This document shows positions 1 to 9,290 of a stretch of 64,000 nt of DNA, one piece after another. Source of the stretch: Nocardioides sp. J54. Its GTDB lineage: Bacteria > Actinomycetota > Actinomycetes > Propionibacteriales > Nocardioidaceae. The stretch spans positions 155,309 through 219,308 of the forward strand of contig NZ_JAER01000001.1 of NCBI RefSeq assembly GCF_000519005.1, given 5' to 3'. The notes beneath the pieces were generated by a model. That model made no database searches. It was given only the letters and a program-made list of their open reading frames with translations, and was not told where the DNA came from. Each line of letters opens with the position of its first letter. The first letter of the stretch is position 1. A program made the translations under genes and the position numbers.

Positions 1-637
1 TGATCGACCGGCAGGAGAAGGACGAGGAGCTGCGCGCCGCCGCCCGCCGCGTGGTCACCGCGCAGGACGCGGCGCGGCGCCGGATCGAGCGCGACCTGCA
101 CGACGGCGCCCAGCAGCGCCTGCTCGCCCTGGGGGCCGAGCTCGGCGGCATCGCCCAGCGAACGTCGTCGGCCGACGACGACCTCGCCCGGGCGCGGCGC
201 GGGACCGGCTGCTGGAGGCGACCGCGGAGCTGCGGGTGCTCGCCCGCGGGCTCCACCCGCAGGTGCTCGCTCAGGACGGGCTCGCCGCCGCCCTCGCGTC
301 GCTGGCCGACACCGCGCCGCTCCCGGTCCGCCTCGACCTGCGCCTGCCCGACCGGCTTCCGGCGGAGGTCGAGGCGACGGCGTACTTCCTGGCGAGCGAG
401 GCGGTCACCAACGCCGCACGGCACTCCGGCGCGGGCGTCGTGTGCCTGACCGCGCGCCGCACGCGCGGCGGGCTCGAGGTGGAGGTGGCCGACGACGGGG
501 TCGGTGGCGCCGACGCGAGCCGGGGGAGCGGGCTGCAGGGCCTGGCCGACCGCCTGGCGGTGCTGGGCGCCCGGCTGGTCGTGTCCAGCCCCACGGACGG
601 CGGCACCCGGGTGCGGGCGGTGATCCCGTGCGCGTGA
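1..637 (+). pseudogene. NarL-type sensor histidine kinase, 5'-partial and frameshifted
   Basis: C-terminal part of a two-component sensor kinase of the HisKA_3/HATPase_c (NarL-partner) class. The upstream part lies outside the window; reading begins at base 3. The dimerisation box ERDLHDGAQQRLLAL carries the phospho-accepting His. The ATPase part has an N-box (SEAVTNAARHSG), a G1 box (ADDGVGG) and a G2 box (GSGLQGLADR). The two halves are in different frames. The frame carrying the H-box runs into nonsense after about base 186, and the frame giving LLEATAELRVLARGLHP takes over by about base 203, consistent with one lost base. Its stop overlaps the response regulator start by 10 bases. It is either a true pseudogene or a sequencing error. 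Confidence 0.85.
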
Positions 638-1273
638 TCCTGGCCGACGACGGCGTGCTCTTCCGCGAGGGCCTCGCCCGGCTGCTGCAGGAGGCGGGGG
701 GTGGACGTGGTCGGCCAGGCCGGCGACGCCCCCGGCCTGCCCGCGCTCGTCGAGGCCGACCCTCCCGACGCCGTCGTCGACCTGCGGATGCCCCCTGGCT
801 TCGGCACCGAGGGCATCGACGTCGCGGTCCGGATCCGCGAGGCGCTCCCGCAGGTCGCCGTGATGCTGCTGTCGCAGTACGTCGAGGCGCACCACGCGTT
901 GCGGCTGATGACCGAGTTCGACGGCCGGGTCGGCTACCTGCTCAAGGACCGGGTCTCCGACCCCGCCGTGTTCGCCGGTGACCTGCGCCGCATCACCGCG
1001 GGCGAGGTCGTCATCGACGCCGAGCTGGTCACCCGGCTGCTCACCCGACGCCGCGAGCGCGACCCGCTGGAGGCGCTGACCGCCCGCGAGCGGTCGGCGC
1101 TCGGGCTGATGGCGCAGGGCCTGTCGAACGTCGCGATCGCCGACGAGCTCTGCCTGAGCCCGAAGACCGTCGAGGCGCACGTCAGCAGCATCTTCACCAA
1201 GCTCGACCTGCCGCCGAGCGAGCGGGACAACCGCCGCGTGCTCGCCGTGCTGCGCTTCCTCCGGCAGCAGTAG
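628..1273 (+). pseudogene. LuxR/NarL-family response regulator, frameshifted at a G run
   Basis: Cognate regulator of the preceding kinase. The start is GTG at 628 (VRVILADDGVLFREGLARLLQEAG). A receiver domain with acidic pocket ADD and putative phospho-acceptor Asp in VVDLRMPP is followed by a C-terminal LuxR helix-turn-helix (LTARERSAL...SPKTVEAHVSSIF). After EAG the frame breaks at a run of six G at about 694-699; the rest (VDVVGQAGDAPGLP...) is in the +1 frame, as if one G were extra. The acceptor strand reads PDAVVDLRMP and looks one residue shorter than the usual PDAVVVDLRMP. A homopolymer sequencing error is the simplest cause, but the kinase next to it is also broken. Confidence 0.85.
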
Positions 1274-1325
1274 CCACGAGCGGGTGGGAGCGCACCGGCC
1301 CCGTCCCGGTGTCGGTGGTCGCACC

Positions 1326-1331
1326 TAGGTT
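1326..1331 (+). promoter_or_regulatory. -10 element for leaderless VOC gene
   Basis: TAGGTT lies six bases before the ATG at 1338, with no purine-rich Shine-Dalgarno between them. If transcription starts about 6-7 bases after the hexamer, the mRNA begins at the start codon. This spacing recurs at many starts in the window. Confidence 0.6.
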
Positions 1332-1337
1332 GGCGGG

Positions 1338-1727
1338 ATGGACATGAAGCTCGAGCTGGTGATGGTTCCGGTGACCGACGTCGACCGGGCCAAGGAGTTC
1401 TACGTGCGGGCCGGTTTCAACGCCGACCACGACCAGACGGTCAGTGAGGAGATCAGGTTCGTGCAGCTCACCCCACCGGGGTCGGGCTGCTCGATCGCGG
1501 TCGGCAAGGGCTTGACCGGGATGGCGCCGGGCTCGCTCGACAACCTGCAGATGGTCGTCGCCGACGCCGACGAGACCCATGCCGAGCTGACCGCTCGTGG
1601 CATCGACGTCTCGCCCGTCGAGGACCTGGCGTGGGGACGGTTCGTCCGCTTCGCCGACCCCGACGGCAACCGCTGGGCGCTGCAGCAGCTCCCGGACTGG
1701 AGCGGGTCGTCGGCTACTGCCCGGTAG
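1338..1727 (+). CDS. VOC (glyoxalase/bleomycin-resistance) family protein
   Basis: A 129-residue single-module vicinal-oxygen-chelate protein. It has the beta-alpha-beta-beta-beta pattern twice: LVMVPVTDVDRAKEFY opens the first half and LQMVVADADETHAELTARG the second. It ends with the common FADPDGNRWALQQLP strand. VOC proteins are metal-dependent enzymes or binding proteins with varied substrates; nothing here fixes the substrate. It lies just upstream of methylmalonyl-CoA mutase but is shorter than typical methylmalonyl-CoA epimerases and lacks their recognisable sequence, so I do not call it Mce. The ATG is chosen because a -10 hexamer lies directly before it. Confidence 0.85.
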   Translation: MDMKLELVMVPVTDVDRAKEFYVRAGFNADHDQTVSEEIRFVQLTPPGSGCSIAVGKGLTGMAPGSLDNLQMVVADADETHAELTARGIDVSPVEDLAWGRFVRFADPDGNRWALQQLPDWSGSSATAR

Positions 1728-1771
1728 CCGGACATATCTCACACCGGCAGTAACCGGGGTCATGTCGCGGT

Positions 1772-1777
1772 TAGGCT
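1772..1777 (+). promoter_or_regulatory. -10 element deciding the mutA start
   Basis: TAGGCT lies eight bases before GTG 1786 and downstream of an alternative in-frame ATG at 1762. The hexamer position argues that the leaderless GTG 1786 is the true start and that ATG 1762 is untranscribed. Confidence 0.55.
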
Positions 1778-1785
1778 TGACCCTC

Positions 1786-3516
1786 GTGACTGACTCGCCC
1801 CTGACGTTGGCGCAACCCGAGGACGCGCACACGCGCGCCGAGTGGGAGGCCGCCACCGCCGCCGTGCTGCGCAAGACGCGCAAGCTCGGCGACAACGACC
1901 CTGACAGCGCCGTGTGGGACAAACTGACCCGCACCACGCTGGACGGCATCGGCATCACGCCGCTGGGCATGCCCGGCGGCGAGCCGACCCCCGTCCGGCC
2001 GACCCGGCAGGGGGCGTGGGACATCCGCAGCCTCGTCAGCGGGCCCGACGCGAAGCTCGCCAACGAGGCCGCCCTGGTCGACCTCGACGGCGGCGTCACC
2101 AGCCTGTGGCTGGCCGCCGACGAGCAGACCGACGTCGCGGGCGTGCTCGCTGGAGTGCTGCTCGACCTCGCGCCCGTCGTCCTCGACGCCCCGAGCGCGA
2201 CCACCGCGGTCGCCGAGGCCTTCCTCGCGCTCCCCGGCGCCAAGCACCCCGACAGCAACCTGGGCATCGACCCGCTCGGCGTCATGCTGCGCGAGGTCCC
2301 GATCGCCGTGGACGAGGCCGTCGCCGAGCTGCAGGTGCTGGCGCGCAAGGCGCACCAGAACGACGTCCGCGCGATCGTCGTCGACGCCACCGCGGCGCAC
2401 GACCTCGGCGCCAGCGACGCGCAGGAGCTCGGCTGGTCCATCGCCGCCGGCGTCGCCTACCTGCGCTGGCTCACCGACCACGGGCTCTCCGTCGACGAGG
2501 CCGCGGGGCAGCTCGAGTTCCGCTACGCCGCGACCGACGAGCAGTTCCCGACCATCGCCAAGCTGCGCGCCGCCCGCGTCCTGTGGGCTCGCGTGCTCGA
2601 GCTGAGCGGCGCCACCGCGACCGGCCAGCGCCAGCACGCCGTCACCAGCCGACCGATGCTCAGCAAGTACGACCCGTACGTGAACATGCTGCGCGGCACG
2701 GTCGCTGCCTTCGCGGCCGGCGTCGGCGGCGCGGACGCGGTCACCGTCCTGCCGTTCGACAGCGCCAACGGCCTGCCGGACGCGTTCGGCAGGCGGATCG
2801 CGCGCAACGTCAACCACCTGCTCATCGACGAGTCCCACGTCGCCGCCGTCGCCGACCCGGCCGGTGGTGCGTACGCCGTCGAGCAGCTCACCGCCGACCT
2901 GGCCGAGGCCGGCTGGGCGGAGTTCCAGCGGCTCGAGCAGGAGTGGGAGAACGGCCACGACTTCGACCCGTTCCGCGCCCGGATCGCCGAGGTGGTCGCG
3001 AAGCGCGAGGCGGAGATCGCGCGCCGCAAGCGCCCGGTGACCGGCCTCAGCGAGTTCCCGAACCTCACCGAGGCGCTGCCCGAGCGCGCGCCCGACCCGC
3101 TCAACGACCGGGTCCGCCGCTACGGCGCATCCTTCGAGGCGCTGCGCGACGAGCCCGCCGCGAAGCCGGTCTTCCTGGCCACGCTCGGCACCATCGCCCA
3201 GCACACCGCCCGGGCCACGTTCATCAGCAACCTGCTCGCCGCCGGCGGCATCGCGGTCGAGCCCGCGGGCGCCACCTCCGGTGTCGAGGACCTCCTGGCG
3301 GCCTACCAGGGCCAGCCGGTCGTGTGCCTCGCCGGCACCGACGCGGCCTACGGCGAGTGGGGCGCGGCGGCCATCGCCGCGCTGCGTGAGGCCGGTGCCC
3401 AGCACGTGATCATCGCCGGCAAGCCGGACGCCGTGGACGCGGAGGTCGACGACGCCGCTGCCATGGGGGTCGACGCCCTGGCGTTCCTGACTGCGACGAG
3501 GGAGAAGTTGGCGTGA
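1786..3516 (+). CDS. mutA: methylmalonyl-CoA mutase small subunit
   Basis: A 576-residue beta chain of the heterodimeric, adenosylcobalamin-dependent mutase that interconverts (R)-methylmalonyl-CoA and succinyl-CoA in propionate, odd-chain and branched amino-acid metabolism. It has an MM_CoA_mutase barrel ([30 protein letters not shown]) and a C-terminal flavodoxin-like domain resembling the B12 domain ([18 protein letters not shown]). The cobalt-ligating DxHxxG motif is absent, as is usual for MutA, so this subunit is structural rather than catalytic. The start is GTG 1786, set by a -10 hexamer just upstream; ATG 1762 is the alternative. The stop overlaps the mutB start (GTGA), so the two are translationally coupled. 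Confidence 0.95.
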   Translation: MTDSPLTLAQPEDAHTRAEWEAATAAVLRKTRKLGDNDPDSAVWDKLTRTTLDGIGITPLGMPGGEPTPVRPTRQGAWDIRSLVSGPDAKLANEAALVDLDGGVTSLWLAADEQTDVAGVLAGVLLDLAPVVLDAPSATTAVAEAFLALPGAKHPDSNLGIDPLGVMLREVPIAVDEAVAELQVLARKAHQNDVRAIVVDATAAHDLGASDAQELGWSIAAGVAYLRWLTDHGLSVDEAAGQLEFRYAATDEQFPTIAKLRAARVLWARVLELSGATATGQRQHAVTSRPMLSKYDPYVNMLRGTVAAFAAGVGGADAVTVLPFDSANGLPDAFGRRIARNVNHLLIDESHVAAVADPAGGAYAVEQLTADLAEAGWAEFQRLEQEWENGHDFDPFRARIAEVVAKREAEIARRKRPVTGLSEFPNLTEALPERAPDPLNDRVRRYGASFEALRDEPAAKPVFLATLGTIAQHTARATFISNLLAAGGIAVEPAGATSGVEDLLAAYQGQPVVCLAGTDAAYGEWGAAAIAALREAGAQHVIIAGKPDAVDAEVDDAAAMGVDALAFLTATREKLA

Positions 3517-5666
3517 GCATCCCCAAGAGCTTCGCGGGCCTGTCGCTCGCCTCCGACCGGGCCGCCACCGGCGCGCCCGACCTCCCGGGCGGCGAGGGCT
3601 GGAAGAGCCCCGAGGGCATCGAGGTCAAGCCGTCGTACGGCCCGGCGGACGTCGCCGGCCTGGACGCGCTGGACACCTACCCGGGCCTGAGTCCGTTCCT
3701 GCGCGGGCCCTACCCGACGATGTACACCACCCAGCCCTGGACCATCCGGCAGTACGCCGGCTTCTCCACCGCCGAGGAGTCCAACGCCTTCTACCGCCGC
3801 AACCTCGCGGCCGGCCAGAAGGGCCTCTCGGTCGCGTTCGACCTCGCGACCCACCGCGGCTACGACTCCGACCACCCGCGCGTGCGCGGTGACGTCGGCA
3901 TGGCCGGCGTGGCGATCGACTCGATCTACGACACCCGCACCCTGTTCGACGGCATCCCGCTCGACCAGATGTCGGTGTCGATGACGATGAACGGCGCGGT
4001 GCTGCCCGTCCTCGCGCTCTACATCGCCGCGGCCGAGGAGCAGGGGGTGAAGCCGGAGCAGCTCTCGGGGACCATCCAGAACGACATCCTCAAGGAGTTC
4101 ATGGTCCGCAACACCTACATCTACCCGCCGGCGCCGTCGATGCGGATCATCTCCGACATCTTCGCGTTCACCAGCCAGCGGATGCCGCGGTTCAACTCGA
4201 TCTCGATCTCCGGCTACCACATGCAGGAGGCTGGGGCGACCGCCGACCTCGAGCTGGCCTACACGCTCGCCGACGGCGTCGAGTACATCCGCGCCGGCCT
4301 CGAGTCGGGCCTGACCATCGACCAGTTCGCGCCGCGCCTGTCGTTCTTCTGGGCGATCGGCATGAACTTCTACATGGAGGTCGCGAAGATGCGCGCGGCC
4401 CGGGCGCTGTGGAGCCGGCTGGTGCGCCAGTTCGACCCGCAGAACCCGAAGTCGCTGTCGCTGCGCACCCACTCGCAGACCTCCGGCTGGTCGCTGACCG
4501 CGCAGGACGTCTTCAACAACGTGGGCCGCACCGCGATCGAGGCGATGGCCGCGACCCAGGGCCACACCCAGTCCCTGCACACCAACGCCCTCGACGAGGC
4601 GATCGCGCTGCCGACCGACTTCTCGGCCCGCATCGCCCGCAACACCCAGCTGCTGCTGCAGCAGGAGAGCGGCACGACGTTCACGATCGACCCGTGGGCC
4701 GGCTCCTACTACGTGGAGAAGCTGACCCACGACCTCGCCGAGCGCGCGTGGGCGCACATCCAGGAGGCCGAGGCCGCCGGAGGCATGGCCGCCGCCATCG
4801 AGCAGGGCATCCCGAAGATGCGCATCGAGGAGGCCGCCGCCCGCACCCAGGCGCGGATCGACTCCGGCGCCCAGAAGGTCATCGGCGTCAACACCTACCG
4901 GCTCGAGGCCGAGGACCCGCTGGAGGTCCTCAAGGTCGACAACGACGAGGTCTACCGCCAGCAGGTCGCCAAGCTCGAGCGGCTGCGCGCCGAGCGCAAC
5001 CAGTCCGACGTGGACGCCGCGCTCGAGGCGCTGACCCGCTCCGCCGACACCGGCGACGGCAACCTGCTCGACCTCGCCGTCGCGGCTGCGCGCCACAAGG
5101 CGACCGTCGGCGAGATCTCCGCCGCCCTGGAGAAGGTCTACGGTCGCCACCAGGCGGTCATCCGTACGATCAGCGGCGTGTACCGCGACGAGGCCACGGA
5201 GGCCGGAGACACCCTGCTCGGCCAGGTGCGCCAGGCGACCGACGAGTTCGCCGAGGCGGAGGGCCGCCGGCCCCGCATCCTGGTCGCCAAGATGGGCCAG
5301 GACGGCCACGACCGCGGCCAGAAGGTCGTCGTGTCCGCGTTCGCGGACATGGGCTTCGACGTCGACGTGGGCCCGCTGTTCTCCACCCCCGAGGAGGTCG
5401 CGCAGCAGGCGATCGACGCCGACGTGCACATCGTCGGTGTGTCGTCGCTCGCCGCCGGCCACCTCACCCTGCTCCCGGCGCTCAAGGCGGCGCTGGCCGA
5501 GCAGGGTCGTGACGACATCATGGTCGTCATCGGAGGCGTGATCCCGCCCGACGACGTACCGACCCTGAAGGAGATGGGCGCCGCGTCCGTCTTCCTGCCG
5601 GGCACGGTCATCGCCGAGTCGGCGCTCGACCTCCTCGCCAAGCTCCGCGACACCCTCGGCCACTGA
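3513..5666 (+). CDS. mutB: methylmalonyl-CoA mutase large subunit
   Basis: A 717-residue catalytic alpha chain. The N-terminal TIM barrel carries the substrate-binding stretch [20 protein letters not shown], a hallmark of methylmalonyl-CoA mutase rather than the isobutyryl type, followed by [19 protein letters not shown]. The C-terminal cobalamin-binding domain contains [13 protein letters not shown], whose His is the lower axial cobalt ligand, then [16 protein letters not shown] and [10 protein letters not shown]. The length is normal for the family. The GTG start overlaps the mutA stop by four bases. meaB follows after ten bases, giving a compact mutA-mutB-meaB operon. Confidence 0.98.
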   Translation: MSIPKSFAGLSLASDRAATGAPDLPGGEGWKSPEGIEVKPSYGPADVAGLDALDTYPGLSPFLRGPYPTMYTTQPWTIRQYAGFSTAEESNAFYRRNLAAGQKGLSVAFDLATHRGYDSDHPRVRGDVGMAGVAIDSIYDTRTLFDGIPLDQMSVSMTMNGAVLPVLALYIAAAEEQGVKPEQLSGTIQNDILKEFMVRNTYIYPPAPSMRIISDIFAFTSQRMPRFNSISISGYHMQEAGATADLELAYTLADGVEYIRAGLESGLTIDQFAPRLSFFWAIGMNFYMEVAKMRAARALWSRLVRQFDPQNPKSLSLRTHSQTSGWSLTAQDVFNNVGRTAIEAMAATQGHTQSLHTNALDEAIALPTDFSARIARNTQLLLQQESGTTFTIDPWAGSYYVEKLTHDLAERAWAHIQEAEAAGGMAAAIEQGIPKMRIEEAAARTQARIDSGAQKVIGVNTYRLEAEDPLEVLKVDNDEVYRQQVAKLERLRAERNQSDVDAALEALTRSADTGDGNLLDLAVAAARHKATVGEISAALEKVYGRHQAVIRTISGVYRDEATEAGDTLLGQVRQATDEFAEAEGRRPRILVAKMGQDGHDRGQKVVVSAFADMGFDVDVGPLFSTPEEVAQQAIDADVHIVGVSSLAAGHLTLLPALKAALAEQGRDDIMVVIGGVIPPDDVPTLKEMGAASVFLPGTVIAESALDLLAKLRDTLGH

Positions 5667-5676
5667 CGGCCACGGG

Positions 5677-6669
5677 ATGGACGTCGCGGCCCTGATCGAC
5701 GGGATCCGCGAGGGCCGGCGCGCGCAGGTCGCGCGCGCCATCACCCTCGTGGAGTCGACCGCGCCCCGCCACCGGGCGGCGGCCCGGGAGCTGCTCACCG
5801 AGCTCGCTCCCGGCGCCGACGGCCCGACGGCGGTGCGGGTCGGGATCTCGGGCGTCCCCGGCGTGGGCAAGTCGACCTTCATCGAGTCGCTCGGCGGCCA
5901 GCTCACCGCCGGCGGGCACAAGGTCGGCGTGCTCGCCGTGGACCCGTCGTCGGTGCGCACCGGCGGCTCGGTGCTCGGCGACAAGACGCGGATGGCGGAG
6001 CTGTCGGCCGACCCGAACGCCTTCATCCGGCCCTCGCCGTCGGCGGGGACGCTCGGGGGAGTGGCCCGCGCGACCAGCCAGGCGATGACGGTCCTCGAGG
6101 CCGCCGGGTACGACGTCGTGCTGGTCGAGACCGTCGGCGTCGGCCAGTCCGAGGTGACCGTCGCGGGGATGGTCGACACCTTCCTGTTCCTCACCCTCGC
6201 CCGCACCGGCGACCAGCTGCAGGGCATCAAGAAGGGCATCCTCGAGCTCGCCGACGTCATCGCGGTCAACAAGGCCGACGGGGACCGCGAGGGCGAGGCC
6301 CGAGCGGCCGCCCGCGAGCTCGCCGGCGCGCTGCGGATGGTGCGCGGCCACCACGAGTGGGCGACCCCCGTCGTCACCTGCTCCGGACTCACCGGCACCC
6401 GCGTCGACGAGGTCTGGACCCAGGTCCTCGCGCACCGTGAGCACCTCGGCGACGCCGGGCTCACCCGCAAGCGAGCCCGCCAGCAGCTCGACTTCACCTG
6501 GGCCCTCGTGCGCGACGAGCTCGACCAGCGCCTGCGGCACGACCCCGGCGTCCGCGCCGTGCAGGAGGAGGTCCGCGAGGCCGTGCTCTCCGGCGACCTC
6601 AGCGCCCCGCTCGCCGCCGACCGGATCCTCGCGGCCTACGACAGCAGGGACGGCTCCGGCCAGTCCTGA
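5677..6669 (+). CDS. meaB: methylmalonyl-CoA mutase-associated GTPase MeaB
   Basis: A 330-residue SIMIBI-class P-loop GTPase (ArgK/MeaB family) that guards the mutase: it gates cofactor loading and helps remove inactivated cobalamin. Walker A GVPGVGKST is at residues 59-67. The switch region ETVGVGQSEVTVAGMVDTF and the guanine-specificity motif NKAD (in VIAVNKADGD) are intact. The C-terminal helices (RKRARQQLDFTWALVRDEL) correspond to the family dimerisation arm. It sits ten bases after mutB, which fits co-expression with its client. Confidence 0.95.
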   Translation: MDVAALIDGIREGRRAQVARAITLVESTAPRHRAAARELLTELAPGADGPTAVRVGISGVPGVGKSTFIESLGGQLTAGGHKVGVLAVDPSSVRTGGSVLGDKTRMAELSADPNAFIRPSPSAGTLGGVARATSQAMTVLEAAGYDVVLVETVGVGQSEVTVAGMVDTFLFLTLARTGDQLQGIKKGILELADVIAVNKADGDREGEARAAARELAGALRMVRGHHEWATPVVTCSGLTGTRVDEVWTQVLAHREHLGDAGLTRKRARQQLDFTWALVRDELDQRLRHDPGVRAVQEEVREAVLSGDLSAPLAADRILAAYDSRDGSGQS

Positions 6670-6717
6670 CCGGCCAGTCCGGCCGACCGCCACTGGTCCG
6701 GACATTTGGCGGGCGTT

Positions 6718-6731
6718 TCGCAAAATTGCGA
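6718..6731 (+). promoter_or_regulatory. small inverted repeat upstream of the ScyD-like gene
   Basis: TCGCAA-AA-TTGCGA, a 6-bp dyad in the 171-base gap between meaB and the secreted beta-propeller gene. It lies in a locally AT-richer patch, which suits an operator or promoter. No convincing -35/-10 pair can be assigned. The rest of this gap holds short GGCCAGTCC direct repeats at the end of meaB. Confidence 0.3.
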
Positions 6732-6840
6732 CCGTTCCTCTGACAGGTCTGGTGGGCGACCGCACGATCGTCCGGTCGTCACTCCCGCGACACCTGCCGG
6801 CTCGGGTCCGGCAGCCATCCGAGACCCGGAGGTTGCCTGA

Positions 6841-7902
6841 ATGTCCTTCAACCGCCTGCGTCGTGCCCTCGTCGCCACCGGCCTCGCCGCCGCCGTGGCC
6901 GGCACGACCCTGGTCCCCAGCACCGCGGCCGCACCGGTCGCCACGCCGGTGGCCAAGAACCTGTTCAGCCCGCTCAGCGTGGCCGTCGGCGGCGACGGCA
7001 CGCTGTACTACACCGAGAACTTCGCCGGGAATCTGTGGATGAAGAAGCCCGGCAAGCCCCGCAAGGTGCTCTACTCCGCCCCGGAGGCCGAGGTCGGCGG
7101 CGTGTCCGTCGAGGGCATGACCGTCTACTTCATCCGCAACGCCAAGGTGATGAAGAAGGTCGGCTCCAACCGCGCCAAGCTCCTCGCCGACCTGGGCGCC
7201 TACGAGGCCGCCCGCAACCCCGACAAGGACGTCCGCTACGGCGCGGTCGGCCTCTCCCCGGAGTGCGCGGACTCCTGGCCCACCGGGGAGGGCTCCTTGC
7301 CGCTGTCCTACACCGGCATCGTCGAGTCCCACCCGTACGCCACGGCCGTCCACAAGGGCGTCGTCTACGTCGCCGACGCTGCCGCCAACGCGGTGTTCCG
7401 GATCCGCGACGGCAAGGTGAGCACGACCGTCCTGCTGCCCGCCGTGCCGGTCAAGATCACCCCCGAGGTCGCCGAGGAGGCCGGCCTGCCCGACTGCGCG
7501 ATCGGGGCGACGTACCGCTTCGAGGGCGTGCCGACCGACGTCGAGGTCCACGACCGGAAGCTCTACATCAGCGGCCTGCCCGGTGGTCCCGAGGACGGCA
7601 CCGCGCCCGGCTCGGTCTACCGCTACGACCTGGTGAAGAAGACCCGCAAGAAGATCCTCACCGACCTCGTCGCCGCCACCGGCGTCGGCGTCGGTCCCGA
7701 CGGATCGGTCTACGTCAGCGAGCTGTTCGCCGGCAAGGTCACCCGGTTGAGCCCGACCGGCCACCGCTCGACCTTCCGCCGCATGGTGCTCCCGGCCGCC
7801 GTCGAGGTGGCCCGGGGCAGGCTGTGGGTCACCGAGAACGTGCTGAGCGGCTTCGAGCCCGGCGAGGCGCCCGCCGGCAAGGTCGTCCGCTACACCCGCT
7901 GA
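6841..7902 (+). CDS. secreted ScyD/ScyE-like beta-propeller protein
   Basis: A 353-residue exported protein. The Sec signal peptide covers about residues 1-31 (RLRRALVATGLAAAVAGTTL, then STAAAPVA). The mature part has repeated blades such as LSVAVGGDGTLYYTENFAG, VVYVADAAANAVFRIRDG and GVGVGPDGSVYVSELFAGKV, as in the ScyD/ScyE and NHL-like propeller families. Cyanobacterial ScyD/E are linked to scytonemin, but actinobacterial members are scattered and of unknown function; no scytonemin genes are nearby. A clear GGAGG Shine-Dalgarno lies at about 6829-6833. It appears monocistronic, with a hairpin just after the stop. Confidence 0.85.
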   Translation: MSFNRLRRALVATGLAAAVAGTTLVPSTAAAPVATPVAKNLFSPLSVAVGGDGTLYYTENFAGNLWMKKPGKPRKVLYSAPEAEVGGVSVEGMTVYFIRNAKVMKKVGSNRAKLLADLGAYEAARNPDKDVRYGAVGLSPECADSWPTGEGSLPLSYTGIVESHPYATAVHKGVVYVADAAANAVFRIRDGKVSTTVLLPAVPVKITPEVAEEAGLPDCAIGATYRFEGVPTDVEVHDRKLYISGLPGGPEDGTAPGSVYRYDLVKKTRKKILTDLVAATGVGVGPDGSVYVSELFAGKVTRLSPTGHRSTFRRMVLPAAVEVARGRLWVTENVLSGFEPGEAPAGKVVRYTR

Positions 7903-7908
7903 GCACAC

Positions 7909-7946
7909 GCACCGGGCGTCCCGTCCCCTGACGGGGCGTCCGGTGC
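7909..7946 (+). terminator. hairpin after the ScyD-like gene
   Basis: Arms 7909-7925 and 7930-7946 pair over 17 bp with two G-T wobbles around the loop CCCT. It starts six bases after the stop codon. There is no T-run, as is common for actinobacterial terminators. Confidence 0.6.
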
Positions 7947-7961
7947 GCTGGCCGGACGGCG

Positions 7962-7967
7962 TAGGTT
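7962..7967 (+). promoter_or_regulatory. -10 element for leaderless amidohydrolase gene
   Basis: TAGGTT lies six bases before GTG 7974. There is no ribosome binding site in between. Confidence 0.6.
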
Positions 7968-7973
7968 GGGACC

Positions 7974-9170
7974 GTGGCCCTCCGTGAGACCTCCGACCTG
8001 CTGGCGCTCGTCGCCTCGGTCGTCGACAAGTACGACGACGACCTGGTGGAGCTGCGCCGCGACCTCCACCGGCACCCGGAGCTGGCGTGGCAGGAGCAGC
8101 GCACCGTCGAGCGCCTCGTCGAGCGCCTCGAGGGCACCGGCTGGCGGCTCACCCGGACCCCACGCTCCGGCCTCGTCGCCGACATCGGCGACCGCGGCCC
8201 GATCGTCGCGCTGCGCGCCGACCTCGACGCCCTGCCGGTCGACGACCTGACCACCGACCCGTGGCGCAGCACAGTCCCCGGCGCCGCCCACGCCTGCGGC
8301 CACGACGTCCACGTCGCCGCCCTCGTCGGCGCCGCGCACGCCATCGCCGAGCTCCACCAGCAGGGCCTGCTCGCCGGCCGCGTCCGCCTGCTCTTCCAGC
8401 CCGCCGAGGAGGTCATGCCCGGCGGTGCGAAGCACCTGATCAGCCACGGCGCCCTCGAGGGCGTGCAGCGCATCTTCGCCCTGCACTGCGACCCCTCGGT
8501 CGACGTGGGCGCGGTCGGCGTGCGCCCCGGTGCCATCACCAGCGCGGCCGACCGCATCGACGTACGCCTCGAGGGCAACGGCGGCCACACCTCCCGGCCG
8601 CACCTCACCGGCGACCTCACCTTCGCGCTCGCGAAGATCACCAGCGAGCTGCCCGCGGTCCTGAGCCGCCGGATGGACCCGCGCGCCGGGGTCAGCGTCG
8701 TGTGGGGCGTCCTGCGAGCCGGCTCCGCCCCCAACGTCATCCCCGACCGCGGCATCGCCAGCGGCACCGTCCGCATCCTCGAGGCCGGGGCCTGGGCGTC
8801 CTGCGAGCCGGTCGTGCGCGAGGCCGTCCTCGACATCGTCCGCCCCTACGGCATCACCGCCACCGTCGACTACCTGCAGGGCGTCCCGCCCGTCGTCAAC
8901 GACGGCGTCTGCACCGCGATGGTCGCCACCGCCGCCGACGAGCTCCTCGGCCCCCACCACCGCACCGAGGTCGAGCAGAGCCTCGGCGGCGAGGACTTCG
9001 GGTGGTACCTCGAGGACGTCCCCGGCGCCATGTTCCGCCTCGGCACCCGCACCCCCGGCGGCGCCCGCTTCGACCTCCACCAGGGCGACTTCGAGGTCGA
9101 CGAGCTCGCCATCGGCTACGGCGCGAAGATGCTGGCCGGGGTCGCTGTCGTCGCGCTCGCGGCCGGGTGA
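7974..9170 (+). CDS. M20 family amidohydrolase
   Basis: A 398-residue metal-dependent amidase of the M20D (AmiA/HipO, N-acyl-amino-acid hydrolase) group. Metal ligands are visible in order: ACGHDVH (about residue 104), FQPAEEVMPGG (the catalytic Glu pair), ALHCDPSVDVG, and a C-terminal His in FDLHQGDFEVDE. The dimerisation domain lies between (ADRIDVRLEGNGGHTSRPH). The substrate is probably an N-acylated amino acid or small peptide amide; its exact identity cannot be read. Homologues (AmiA1/AmiB1) sit beside nucleoside salvage genes in M. tuberculosis, matching the context here. The start GTG follows a -10 hexamer. Confidence 0.9.
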   Translation: MALRETSDLLALVASVVDKYDDDLVELRRDLHRHPELAWQEQRTVERLVERLEGTGWRLTRTPRSGLVADIGDRGPIVALRADLDALPVDDLTTDPWRSTVPGAAHACGHDVHVAALVGAAHAIAELHQQGLLAGRVRLLFQPAEEVMPGGAKHLISHGALEGVQRIFALHCDPSVDVGAVGVRPGAITSAADRIDVRLEGNGGHTSRPHLTGDLTFALAKITSELPAVLSRRMDPRAGVSVVWGVLRAGSAPNVIPDRGIASGTVRILEAGAWASCEPVVREAVLDIVRPYGITATVDYLQGVPPVVNDGVCTAMVATAADELLGPHHRTEVEQSLGGEDFGWYLEDVPGAMFRLGTRTPGGARFDLHQGDFEVDELAIGYGAKMLAGVAVVALAAG

Positions 9171-9193
9171 GGAATCACCTCTTCGGCGCGCTG

Positions 9194-9273
9194 GGAATCA
9201 CCGCCTAGGCGGTGATTCCCGAACTTGTTGACCGCTGCAGCCGCCAACAAGTACCAGAAGCGGCCAACAAGTA
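9194..9273. repeat. 80-bp structured repeat, copy A (left inverted arm)
   Basis: It begins with a perfect 26-bp palindrome (9194-9219, centred on CCTAGG; 28 bp with the flanking G/C). Then comes a hairpin-forming part with ACTTGTTG opposite CAACAAGT. A 14-base unit ending in CCAACAAGTACCA occurs twice, at 9243-9256 and 9263-9276. The 80 bases align without gaps to the reverse complement of 10335-10414 at 67/80 and to the reverse complement of 19469-19548 at 56/80. It lies between convergent genes. Confidence 0.85.
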
Positions 9274-9290
9274 CCACCGCTGGGGCCGGC

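Noticed and set aside
1338..1727. Methylmalonyl-CoA epimerase
   Set aside because: Only the VOC fold and proximity support it; length and motifs do not.
1914..3389. Long Arg-rich open frame inside mutA
   Set aside because: Out-of-frame shadow typical of high GC; the mutA protein is clearly the coding frame.
3348..6497. 1049-codon open frame antisense to mutB/meaB
   Set aside because: Composition is a mirror of MutB and MeaB codons, with no domain signal and two clear sense genes.
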